A program made the position numbers and the translations under genes. From Prochlorococcus sp. AG-355-B23 (lineage in GTDB: Bacteria; Cyanobacteriota; Cyanobacteriia; PCC-6307; Cyanobiaceae), in NCBI GenBank assembly GCA_003280935.1, contig QCDJ01000003.1:1-64000 (forward strand): a stretch of 64,000 nucleotides of DNA, in the 5' to 3' direction. Positions 55,286 to 62,904 of this stretch are shown here, one piece after another; the first letter of the stretch is position 1, and each line of letters opens with the position of its first letter. The notes beneath the pieces were generated by a model. The model made no database searches. It saw only the letters and a list, made by a program, of their open reading frames with translations, and had not been told where the DNA came from.

Positions 55286-55932
55286 TTTTTGTGGTCACTT
55301 CCCACTAGATATGAGCCTGGTCTGCTTAATTTTGAAGGCTTGTAATAATTTAAGTCAGCCTCCATTAAGTGATGTTTAATTCCTTTGATTTCAATTTGTT
55401 TAATTGAATTCCACTTAAGTCGTCTAAAAAACCTTACATTTTGTATCTGAACGGTGGCTAAAAATTGATCGCATCCCCATCCATTTGCTGTAGTTACTGC
55501 TTTCCAGATCAATCCTTTTCCTATTTGGTTGAATTTACGGAAACTGGAATCAACACCTAGTCTTCCTCCATACCATTTTCTTTTTTCTGTTTCGTAAATT
55601 CTCACGACGCCAACGACTCTCTCTTTAGCTCCATATCCATAATTCAAAGAAACAATTGGGTACGCAACTTGATCAATTTCATCAATATCTGATTCAGCAA
55701 AAATATTTTGTTCCTCGCAAAATATTTTTTTTCGTAATCCCCAGTAGTCTTTAATAAGGGGAGAATTCTCTTCAAGCAAATGAAATGAAAAGTTTTCTGA
55801 ATTTGAATTTGGAGATAGCATGAAATCTTCTTCTTCAATCCCGATACCTGATCTTACAGAGGGTGTGAAATAGTAAGGCGCAGAGCTAAAGCTTCTGCCT
55901 ATATCCTTACTTGAGGGGTCAATAAAAAACAT
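55279..55932 (-). CDS. nitE: GNAT-family acetyltransferase of Nit1C cluster
   Basis: A 217-residue protein. The GNAT core holds YWGLRKKIFCEEQNIF, RVVGVVRIYETEKRKWYGGRLGV (beta 4 and acyl-CoA loop) and CDQFLATVQIQNVRFFRRL (helix 4). An N-terminal extension of about 55 residues precedes it. It lies six bp from the radical SAM gene and overlaps nitF, so it is in the same operon. Confidence 0.83.
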   Translation of the reverse strand: MFFIDPSSKDIGRSFSSAPYYFTPSVRSGIGIEEEDFMLSPNSNSENFSFHLLEENSPLIKDYWGLRKKIFCEEQNIFAESDIDEIDQVAYPIVSLNYGYGAKERVVGVVRIYETEKRKWYGGRLGVDSSFRKFNQIGKGLIWKAVTTANGWGCDQFLATVQIQNVRFFRRLKWNSIKQIEIKGIKHHLMEADLNYYKPSKLSRPGSYLVGSDHKKC

Positions 55933-55938
55933 AATTTT

Positions 55939-57027
55939 TTAACTCTCAAATAGGGATAAAGCTGAGCAGGCACCGCATTTTGCACAACCAGCTGACATTT
56001 CATCGGATTTTATGTTGCCTTCATTTAGTAAATGCGAGACTGATTGATAAATATCAATCATGAAATCAGTGCTTGGGGAGGGATGATGTTCTAGAGGAGT
56101 TCCTGCTATTGGCACAAATGGAACTATAAAAGGATAAACTCCTATAGATATCAATTTTTTACTGCAATTTATTAGAGATTCTTTGCTATCACCTAATCCT
56201 GCTAATAAATATGTAGAAACTTCTCCCCTTCCAAATACTGCGACACTTTCTTCAAAGGATTTATAGTATCTTTCAAGAGAAATTTCAGATTTGCCGGGAA
56301 GAATTTTTTTTCTTATCTCCTCCTCTACAACCTCTAAATGCATGCCTAAACTATCTACACCTGAGTCTTTCATTTTTTGAAACCAAATAGGATCATCAGG
56401 AGGTTCGCATTGACCTTGGATTGGAATATCAACTTTAGCCTTAACCGCCTTAGCTGCTTCTGCCATTATTCTCGCTCCCCTATCGCTAGTGTTGGGGGTC
56501 CCTGTTGTCATTACTAATTGCTTTATTCCATCAAGTCTTACAGCTGCTTCTGCAACTTCAGCAATTTGATCTGGAGTTTTTCTTACGATGGTTTGTTCAT
56601 TTTTCAAAGATTGTTCTATTGCACAAAACTGGCAAGATTCTTCTCTATTTCTGAAACGAATACATTTTTGGAGAATAGTTGTGGCTAATACATCCTTGCT
56701 ATGAAGAAGAGCAATCGATTTATAAGGTATACCATCTTTTGTTTTTAAAGAATAAAAATTTGGTTCTTTTGTTGTAGATAATTCCTTGATGTTTGAATCT
56801 TCACTATTTTGGAGAATAAATTGTCCGTCAGACTCCTCTGAAAGTTGATAATTAGACTTCTTAGATACGTGATTATAAACGGGTACCATTACAGTTTTTC
56901 CTTCAATTGTTATAGCTCTATGATCCGATGGACCAGCTCCTCCTTTCCTACCTCTGTTGCCCTTTTTGGGAGTTGAACTTATCCCATTAACTTGCAAATC
57001 AGTAATAATTTTACCTATTTCAGACAT
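55939..57027 (-). CDS. nitD: Radical SAM enzyme of Nit1C cluster (MSMEG_0568 type)
   Basis: A 362-residue radical SAM protein. The cluster cysteines appear in KCIRFRNREESCQFCAIEQS with a C-x9-C-x2-C spacing instead of the usual CX3CX2C. The SAM-binding region QLVMTTGTPNTSDRGA is present. The C-terminal SAGCAKCGACSALSLFES has CX2CX2C, perhaps an auxiliary cluster. It overlaps the nitrilase gene by 8 bp. Confidence 0.88.
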   Translation of the reverse strand: MSEIGKIITDLQVNGISSTPKKGNRGRKGGAGPSDHRAITIEGKTVMVPVYNHVSKKSNYQLSEESDGQFILQNSEDSNIKELSTTKEPNFYSLKTKDGIPYKSIALLHSKDVLATTILQKCIRFRNREESCQFCAIEQSLKNEQTIVRKTPDQIAEVAEAAVRLDGIKQLVMTTGTPNTSDRGARIMAEAAKAVKAKVDIPIQGQCEPPDDPIWFQKMKDSGVDSLGMHLEVVEEEIRKKILPGKSEISLERYYKSFEESVAVFGRGEVSTYLLAGLGDSKESLINCSKKLISIGVYPFIVPFVPIAGTPLEHHPSPSTDFMIDIYQSVSHLLNEGNIKSDEMSAGCAKCGACSALSLFES

Positions 57028-58012
57028 GATTGATTTCCTCTAAATAGTCTTTTGCACTTAGATCTTTTGGGATGAAATTTTTCTTATTTGTCATCTCAAA
57101 TACCTTGTTAGGGGATGTATTTAGTTTTAGAGAAAGAAGATCTGGACGACTGTAGTGACCAACACTATCCATCATTCTTTTCCTTTTAGTAATCAGTGAT
57201 AAATTAATTTCTGCTATTGCTAATCCTTCTCCTTCATCAAGTGGTCCTGCTAAATATTTGCCTTCTGGACTGATAATTGCTGTGTGACATCCTCCCTGAA
57301 ATGCTTTGTGAAGATTGGTATCGGACGTTATCTTTTCATAATCTTCTGAATCTAACCATCCTGTTGAGCAAATCACAAAACAACCAGCCTCTAAAGCGTG
57401 ATGTCTCATTGTGACTGCAGTTTGCTCGGTAAATATTGGACCAACTAATGAACCAGGAAATTGAGCACAATGTATTTGTTCCCCTTTAGCCATAAGAGCA
57501 AATCTAGCTAAAGGGTTATAGTGCTCCCAACAAGCCAAAGATCCTATCTTGCCAAGTTGAGTATCTACAACTTCTAGGCCAGAACCATCGCCTTGACCCC
57601 AAATCATTCTTTCGTGAAACGTAGGAGTTATTTTTCTTCTTTTTAGAATAATTTCACCTTTTTCGTTGAAAAGAATTTGAGTGTTGTACAAACTTCCACC
57701 ATCAAGTTCATTAACTCCTAAAAGAACTTGGATATTATTTTTTTTAGCTGATTTCCCAACTATGTCTGTAACTGGACCCGGGATTTCTACTGCTTGCTCA
57801 TATAGCTTCATATGAGATTTACCCATAAGAACTGGCGGCTCTACAAATGAAAAATATGGGTAGTAAGGAAGAAAAGTTTCTGGAAAGACTATCAACTTTA
57901 CATCTTTTGTAGCTGCCTCTTGGATCTTTAAAAGAACTTTATTCAATGAACCATTTAAGTCAAAAAGTACAGGTCTAACTTGAGCAGCAGCTACTTTAAA
58001 TGTTTTAGTCAT
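57020..58012 (-). CDS. nitC: Nitrilase of Nit1C cluster
   Basis: Carbon-nitrogen hydrolase of 330 residues with the full Glu-Lys-Cys triad: E45 (VFPETFLPYYPYF), K127 (LKRRKITPTFHERMIWGQGD), C161 (SLACWEHYNPLARFALM). It probably converts a nitrile to an acid, but the natural substrate is not fixed by sequence. It is the central gene of the cluster and overlaps nitD by 8 bp, with an 18 bp gap to nitB. Confidence 0.92.
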   Translation of the reverse strand: MTKTFKVAAAQVRPVLFDLNGSLNKVLLKIQEAATKDVKLIVFPETFLPYYPYFSFVEPPVLMGKSHMKLYEQAVEIPGPVTDIVGKSAKKNNIQVLLGVNELDGGSLYNTQILFNEKGEIILKRRKITPTFHERMIWGQGDGSGLEVVDTQLGKIGSLACWEHYNPLARFALMAKGEQIHCAQFPGSLVGPIFTEQTAVTMRHHALEAGCFVICSTGWLDSEDYEKITSDTNLHKAFQGGCHTAIISPEGKYLAGPLDEGEGLAIAEINLSLITKRKRMMDSVGHYSRPDLLSLKLNTSPNKVFEMTNKKNFIPKDLSAKDYLEEINHV

Positions 58013-58030
58013 TTTCTTGGATCTTATGTC

Positions 58031-58513
58031 TTACAGAGTCCAAGTATCTAAAATAAATGCCCCCTCTTTGCGATGCATTAAAACGATATCTAGAACATCT
58101 AAAGGACTTATTGGTTTTATCCCTGGAGTAAGAGCTCCTTCTCCATGTCCGTACAAAGCTTGTAGTGCAAATCGGCAGGCATAAACTTTTCCGCCTTGAC
58201 CCATAAATTTTTCTAAGCGAGCATTAAAATTTAAATGACCATCAAATGCTGCATCCCCAAGCTTTGGAAAGCCTCTTTGTAGTCCTAATGTCACTCCAGG
58301 ACCATATAGCAATATTGAAGTTTCAAAACCCTTGTTTATAAGACGACTAGCTTGCAAAAGATTAACAAGACCAATAGATCCCTCAAAAGCGACAGTATGA
58401 AAAGTTAGTAAGGCTTTCTCACCTGGTTCGGCTTTAACATCTGGGAATACTTTTTCTTCATAATCAACTAAGAATTCTCCAGGCTGATTTGCGGGACGAG
58501 TTACGGATGGCAT
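58031..58513 (-). CDS. nitB: Nit1C-cluster protein, Sll0783/MSMEG_0572 type
   Basis: A 160-residue protein with a DsrE-like feel ([56 protein letters not shown]). In Synechocystis the homologue Sll0783 is strongly induced by nitrogen starvation and affects polyhydroxybutyrate formation. It is first gene of the minus-strand operon, divergent from nitH. Confidence 0.8.
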   Translation of the reverse strand: MPSVTRPANQPGEFLVDYEEKVFPDVKAEPGEKALLTFHTVAFEGSIGLVNLLQASRLINKGFETSILLYGPGVTLGLQRGFPKLGDAAFDGHLNFNARLEKFMGQGGKVYACRFALQALYGHGEGALTPGIKPISPLDVLDIVLMHRKEGAFILDTWTL

Positions 58514-58564
58514 GAAAATTTAAAAAAACTTAAAATATTCTCTGACTTGATTTTCAAAAAGAAT

Positions 58565-58578
58565 GTAACCGATATCAC
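58565..58578. promoter_or_regulatory. NtcA-like box in the divergent nitB/nitH promoter
   Basis: GTAACCGATATCAC reads GTA-N8-CAC on plus and GTG-N8-TAC on minus, within the NtcA GTN10AC form. It lies 52 bp before nitB's start and 103 bp before nitH's. A TATTTT sits 27 bp beyond it toward nitB, slightly longer than the usual 20-24 spacing. Consistent with N control; chance cannot be excluded. Confidence 0.45.
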
Positions 58579-58680
58579 CAAATTAGTTAACTTAAGATTT
58601 CAGATCAAAAAATTTTTTAGTGAGTTTTATAACAAATTGAATCTCATAAATATGACAGAATTTAATTAATAACAACAAAG

Positions 58681-59982
58681 ATGGCTGAAAAATTTTTAAA
58701 TCAAATTTCTGCTAAATGTTCTGTCATTATTATTGGTGCGGGACAAGCAGGGTTGTCTATTGCTCATTCACTCCAAAAAAAAGGGATAAAACCTCTTATC
58801 TTAGAAAAAAATTATGTAGGTTTTTCTTGGAAAGAACAACGTTGGGATTCTTTCTGCCTTGTGACTCCAAATTGGCAATGCACACTTCCTGATTATCAAT
58901 ATTCTGGTAAAGATCCTAACGGTTTTATGGATAAAGAAAATATAGTTAAGTATTTAAAAAAATATTCTGAATTTGTAAAGGCTGATATTCTTGAAGGGAT
59001 TGAAGTAAAACATTTAGTTAAAAAAAATGAAAAATATTTTATTACAACTAACCGTGGAAATTTTGAAGCTGATCAAGTTGTTATAGCTACTGGAGCTTAT
59101 CATGTTCCGAACCGACATCCTCTTTCTGAGAGATTACCAACTAATATCCTGCAAATTGATGCGAGAGAATATAAAAATGCAAATACATTACCAGACGGAC
59201 CTGTCCTAGTTGTTGGCAGTGGTCAATCAGGTTGTCAAATAGCTGAAGATCTTTTTTTTGAAAAAAGAAAAGTTCATCTAAGTGTTGGGAGTGCTCCAAG
59301 ATCTCCCAGAATGTATAGAGGAAGAGATGTTGTAGATTGGCTTGACAGAATGGGTTATTATTCAATGCCTATTGGTGAGCACGATGATCCTAAAAGTGTA
59401 AGGAATAAAACTAATCATTATTTAACAGGAAGAGATAATGGAAGAGAAATAGATCTTAGAAAGAGAGCAATAGAAGGGATGAATCTTCATGGGCGACTTA
59501 AAGAGATAACAATTGATAATATTCAATTTTCAAATGATCTTTCTAAAAATCTTGATGGAGCAGATTCTGTTTACTGTAGAATAAGAAATAGTATTGATGA
59601 GTGGATTTCAAAAAATAATATAGAAGCTCCTAAAGGCGAAATATATACTCCATGTTGGGAACCAACTGAAGATGTCAAAGGCACTCAACTTGAATGCAAA
59701 AACTTAGCAGTAGTGATTTGGTGTACAGGTTATAAAAGTGATTTTAGTTGGGTAGATATCTCAGTTTTTGACGGAACTGGGATCCCTGTTCATGAAAGAG
59801 GTGTGACACAATCTCCTGGGTTGTATTTTATTGGTTTGCCTTGGCTTTATACATGGGGCTCAGGACGTTTTTGTGGAGTAAAAGATGATGCAAACTTTTT
59901 AGCGGATATTATTTCATTGAGATCAAATAAATCAGCTGCTGCTAAAGAAATGCTGGAGTGCAAAGCTCTTTTAGGTTCTTAA
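58681..59982 (+). CDS. nitH: Flavin-dependent monooxygenase of Nit1C cluster (MSMEG_0569 type)
   Basis: A 433-residue FAD/NAD(P) oxygenase. FAD-binding VIIIGAGQAGLSIAHSL, a second Rossmann (VLVVGSGQSGCQIAEDLFFE) for NAD(P)H, and the ATG segment VVIATGAYHVPNR are typical of class B monooxygenases. It faces away from nitB across a shared 167 bp promoter and completes the seven-gene set. Confidence 0.88.
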   Translation: MAEKFLNQISAKCSVIIIGAGQAGLSIAHSLQKKGIKPLILEKNYVGFSWKEQRWDSFCLVTPNWQCTLPDYQYSGKDPNGFMDKENIVKYLKKYSEFVKADILEGIEVKHLVKKNEKYFITTNRGNFEADQVVIATGAYHVPNRHPLSERLPTNILQIDAREYKNANTLPDGPVLVVGSGQSGCQIAEDLFFEKRKVHLSVGSAPRSPRMYRGRDVVDWLDRMGYYSMPIGEHDDPKSVRNKTNHYLTGRDNGREIDLRKRAIEGMNLHGRLKEITIDNIQFSNDLSKNLDGADSVYCRIRNSIDEWISKNNIEAPKGEIYTPCWEPTEDVKGTQLECKNLAVVIWCTGYKSDFSWVDISVFDGTGIPVHERGVTQSPGLYFIGLPWLYTWGSGRFCGVKDDANFLADIISLRSNKSAAAKEMLECKALLGS

Positions 59983-60116
59983 ACTTCTAGTACTACTAAA
60001 TAAAAAATAAATTAAAAATTAAATTCTAAGAAAAAAAGTGATTTAGGTATGAAACACTACAACATTTAACTTTTGGGAATAATTAATTTAAAGATATAAA
60101 TCTATTTCGAATAATT

Positions 60117-60245
60117 ATGGAATTCGCAAAAAAAATCATGACCGAAAAAGCTGAAAAGCTTAATGGTAAAGCAGCAATGCTTGGAATGTTTGCTCTTGTA
60201 GGAGCCTACTATTTTACTGGTCAAATTCTTCCAGGTATTTTCTAA
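60117..60245 (+). CDS. hli: High-light-inducible protein (42 aa)
   Basis: A 42-residue Hli. The core EKAEKLNGKAAMLGMFALVG has Lys in place of the usual Arg in NGR (NGK), and the end is TGQILPGIF. It lies downstream of nitH by 134 bp and ends in its own terminator. The NGK variant is uncommon. Confidence 0.92.
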   Translation: MEFAKKIMTEKAEKLNGKAAMLGMFALVGAYYFTGQILPGIF

Positions 60246-60269
60246 TAAAAATCCTTTTTAAATTTTTTC

Positions 60270-60293
60270 AGGGGCTTTATCAAGCCCTTTTTT
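60270..60293 (+). terminator. Terminator after the hli gene
   Basis: GGGCTT pairs with AAGCCC (60272-60277 with 60282-60287) around TATC, followed by six Ts, 24 bp after the hli stop. Confidence 0.85.
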
Positions 60294-60313
60294 ACTGGAT
60301 TATTATGCTCTTT

Positions 60314-61051
60314 TTAATTATCCAATAATTCAAATAATTTATTTATTAGAAGCTTTCTTTTTAAAAAAGTTTTATCAATATATTTTTTATTCTCTTCTTT
60401 TAAAGTTTCCTGACCATTTAAGCCTAATCCTTTAAGGACAAACTCTTTATCTTCTTTAATCCAGTTATTTATCATTCCCCCCGTCGTCTCTATATGGAAT
60501 TGTAATCCGTAAGCAAAATTACCAATCCTAAAAAACTGTTCCTTACAACGTGAACTACTAGCAATGAGTACTGCTTTATTAGGTAATAAAATCCTATCTC
60601 CATGCCAATGAAGTACATGAAAAGGGTCTTCAAACAGTGCTTTAAAATCTTTATTTGATTTATTAATAAAAATTTGAGACCATCCAATTTCCGGTAATGC
60701 TTTTGGAGGTGATCCATATTTAAGAATTTCTACATCTCCTCCAGCAGCACTCGCAAGCAACTGAGCACCCAAGCAAACACCGATTATAGGTCTTTCATTT
60801 TCTAATTCTTTTTTTATAAAATCTCTTTCTAAATTAAGCCAGGGATATCTGTCGCTTCCAATATCTTTAACTCCCATTGGTCCACCCATAATTAGAATTA
60901 AGTCACCTTTTTTTGTTTGCGGCAGAGCATTTTTATTATCTAAACGAATAATTTCGATTTTCAAATCTCTTTCTTTAGCAATTTGTTCAAAAAGACCAGG
61001 CCCCTCTATTTCTAAATGCTGCAAAACTAATAGGCGTTTTATTTCCTTCAT
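60314..61051 (-). CDS. Class I glutamine amidotransferase-like protein
   Basis: A 245-residue stand-alone GATase domain related to GuaA N-terminal parts. The nucleophile Cys is in PIIGVCLGAQLLASAAGGD, His and Glu in YGLQFHIETTGG, and the oxyanion motif in LIMGGPMGVKD. It probably transfers ammonia to an unknown acceptor or acts as a peptidase-like hydrolase. It overlaps the upstream gene by 4 bp. Confidence 0.88.
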   Translation of the reverse strand: MKEIKRLLVLQHLEIEGPGLFEQIAKERDLKIEIIRLDNKNALPQTKKGDLILIMGGPMGVKDIGSDRYPWLNLERDFIKKELENERPIIGVCLGAQLLASAAGGDVEILKYGSPPKALPEIGWSQIFINKSNKDFKALFEDPFHVLHWHGDRILLPNKAVLIASSSRCKEQFFRIGNFAYGLQFHIETTGGMINNWIKEDKEFVLKGLGLNGQETLKEENKKYIDKTFLKRKLLINKLFELLDN

Positions 61052-61344
61052 TCACTTTCCATTATTTCAGCTGATTCAGAACAGACATTAACGCTAAACC
61101 ACTTCATTGCCGACCAAGTATCTTCTTGATATGTACCTGCTGCAATACTTACAAAACAATCATTTTCATACCAACTTCGATAACTGGGAGTTACTCCTGT
61201 TCCTTTTAATCTATTTTCTAAGCCTTTTCCATATTTTTTAATAACAAGATTTATAGCTTCATTCTCAATTTCTCTTTGCTTTTCATCAGCAAAACCTCCT
61301 AGTGGAGTAAAAAAAAGAATTGATGCAATAAGTAAACGTATCAT
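61048..61344 (-). CDS. Small secreted hypothetical protein
   Basis: A 98-residue protein with a signal peptide (MIRLLIASILFFTPLGGFAD) and a mature part with two cysteines (ENDCFVSIAAGTYQ, FSVNVCSESAE). The stop overlaps the amidotransferase start by 4 bp (ATGA). No family is recognised. Confidence 0.65.
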   Translation of the reverse strand: MIRLLIASILFFTPLGGFADEKQREIENEAINLVIKKYGKGLENRLKGTGVTPSYRSWYENDCFVSIAAGTYQEDTWSAMKWFSVNVCSESAEIMESE

Positions 61345-61356
61345 TGAGTCTTTAGT

Positions 61357-61647
61357 TTATATGTAGCTGATTTCATATCGATTAATTAATTTTTTAAAAT
61401 CATCTACTCTCTTTTGTCCATTTTTTAATGGTCTTGAGGAGTCAAGAACGGCTGCACAACATAATTGCCAGCAAGATTTTTCATCTAGTCCCAATTTCTT
61501 GCATATATTTTTTGGAGCTTTAATAACTGTATTTATTTCTGCAATATGTTGAGTGGTTTCCCATAATTCTCCTTCAAGAAAATCAATTTCAATACTTGAT
61601 AATAATTCTGTAGCAACGTAATCCTTAATTAGCTCAGTTAATTCCAC
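61357..61647 (-). CDS. Hypothetical protein
   Basis: A 96-residue soluble helical protein (TELIKDYVATELLSSIEIDF, KKLGLDEKSCWQLCCAAVLD). Cysteine-rich middle (CWQLCC). It lies 12 bp upstream of the secreted gene on the same strand and may share its transcript. Not recognised. Confidence 0.6.
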   Translation of the reverse strand: MELTELIKDYVATELLSSIEIDFLEGELWETTQHIAEINTVIKAPKNICKKLGLDEKSCWQLCCAAVLDSSRPLKNGQKRVDDFKKLINRYEISYI

Positions 61648-61758
61648 GATATTTTATTAAAGCAGATAAGTTAAATAATCTCTTAGTATTTTTATAGCAG
61701 GATAAAAAAAAGGAACTAATTTCTACCTCATCTTGAATATCCTGTAGATTTTAAGAGA

Positions 61759-61896
61759 CTACATCATTTCGTATTGATCAAGTTTGGTTTTTAATTTTGT
61801 TGCTTGTTTAATCAATGACAAAGCTTCTTTTCTGCCTGTTGAATTATTAGCCTGGACTATAAGATCGGCGTATTTCTTTGAGATTTTTTTTTCCAT
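61759..61896 (-). CDS. Small helical hypothetical protein
   Basis: A 45-residue, Lys-rich helical protein (MEKKISKKYADLIVQANNST then GRKEALSLIKQATKLKTKLD), with ATG start and TAG stop. The composition suggests a nucleic-acid-binding or scaffold helix. No family recognised. Confidence 0.55.
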   Translation of the reverse strand: MEKKISKKYADLIVQANNSTGRKEALSLIKQATKLKTKLDQYEMM

Positions 61897-61924
61897 AATT
61901 TAAGATATATAAATACCGTTTTTG

Positions 61925-62020
61925 AATCTTGAAACTAGCGAGTCACAACTAGAAGTAGATAAGGAGTCAACGGTAAAAACCTCAGAGTCAACAAATTGGA
62001 ACGGGTTAACTCGTGTTTTT
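61925..62020. other. Intergenic element with three GAGTCAAC-type repeats and a hairpin
   Basis: GAGTCACAAC (61940), GAGTCAAC (61964) and GAGTCAAC (61985) recur at spacings of 24 and 21 bp. They lead into a near-palindrome ACGGGTTAACTCGT (62001-62014) followed by GTTTTT, a weak terminator on plus. This may be a small RNA or a protein-binding array. Strand is unknown. Confidence 0.35.
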
Positions 62021-62147
62021 AATTTATAATCAATTAATAAAAAAGCTGTTGGTATCTACGATTACATTGTTTTCAAACCCTGATTTAATTTATAGTTATC
62101 CATGAATTGGATTGAAAATTTTCAATCATCTTTTTAATGCAATTAAT

Positions 62148-62174
62148 AAAAAAAGGGGGTTAAAAACCCCCTTC
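62148..62174 (-). terminator. Terminator of the gene at 62198
   Basis: On the minus strand AAGGGGGTT/AACCCCC forms a perfect stem with a short T loop, followed by seven Ts, 24 bp beyond the stop of the 101-residue gene. Confidence 0.85.
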
Positions 62175-62197
62175 GGTTTATTAAAAGACCTAATTTA

Positions 62198-62503
62198 CTA
62201 ATTACCTAAACCTAGAGGAGCCCAAAGAGTTGCTTCAGAACCTATAACAGGGACAACTCCTGTAGTTTTTGCATTAGAAACTTTATTTTTAACAATAGGA
62301 GTATCTTGTTCTCCTAAAGCTGCCCATAAAGTTGATTGATGAGCGATAACTGGTTGAACTTTTAATGGTTGAGATTGAAAAGAAGGCTTTTGGGTTCTTA
62401 CAAGTTGGACTCCAAGAGAACCAACAATAAATGCTCCAAGAAAACCTGCAAATACAGCAGTAATATTGTTACTACTTACTGAGGTAGATACGTTATTAGA
62501 CAT
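62198..62503 (-). CDS. Single-helix protein with a repeated TLWAxLG motif
   Basis: About 101 residues from the ATG at 62503 (MSNNVSTSVSSNNITAVFAG); an alternative longer start is at 62527. One N-terminal helix (FAGFLGAFIVGSLGV) is followed by a tail that carries the unit PVI-x-(H/S)(Q/E)(S/A)TLWA(A/P)LG twice (HQSTLWAALGEQ and SEATLWAPLGLGN). Its long structured leader is described separately. No family recognised. Confidence 0.7.
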   Translation of the reverse strand: MSNNVSTSVSSNNITAVFAGFLGAFIVGSLGVQLVRTQKPSFQSQPLKVQPVIAHQSTLWAALGEQDTPIVKNKVSNAKTTGVVPVIGSEATLWAPLGLGN

Positions 62504-62609
62504 AATAGTTATGTGACTAAATTTCATTTTTGACTGAAGTCCCCGTTCCTTGGCTTCAATCTTAATGCGGCTCGTTAAACGAGATGAACGTTTATGTAGC
62601 CTACGCTAC
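62504..62609 (-). promoter_or_regulatory. Structured 5' leader, loosely glutamine-II-riboswitch-like
   Basis: On the minus strand a -10 TATAGT (62616-62621) precedes a hairpin TGTAGC/GCTACA (62595-62610), a CGTTC/GAACG outer stem (62586-62590 with 62544-62548) and an inner CTCGTTAAACGAG hairpin (62571-62583). CGTTCATC and AAGGAACG resemble the glutamine-binding glnA/downstream-peptide RNA ends, but the central core differs. The match is partial. Confidence 0.3.
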
Positions 62610-62688
62610 ATTTTAACTATAAGTATAATTTAATTTACAAGATGTTAATCGCAATACAAAAACTTATTAAAAAATAAGAAATTAAATT

Positions 62689-62829
62689 TTAGAGTGAAGA
62701 AAATATATTTGGATTTTTTTGAGTAAAAAATAATTTATTATTTTCATAATTGTTTGCAGAATAACTTTCGGAAACAACAGTTCCGTGAGTTACCCCAAAA
62801 ATAAAACCAAGTAAGATCGCTAAACGCAT
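62689..62829 (-). CDS. Candidate small secreted protein
   Basis: A 46-residue frame, ATG to TAA, with a signal-like start (MRLAILLGFIFGVTHGTVVS) and a polar Asn-rich rest. It may be a real small exported peptide or a chance frame; only the signal-like start supports it. Confidence 0.45.
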   Translation of the reverse strand: MRLAILLGFIFGVTHGTVVSESYSANNYENNKLFFTQKNPNIFSSL

Positions 62830-62904
62830 TCAAGAATATAAATTTGAAGTTAATTTCTCTCGAATTAAGAATAAATGATGTTGTTATTTATACTAAATAA
62901 TTTT

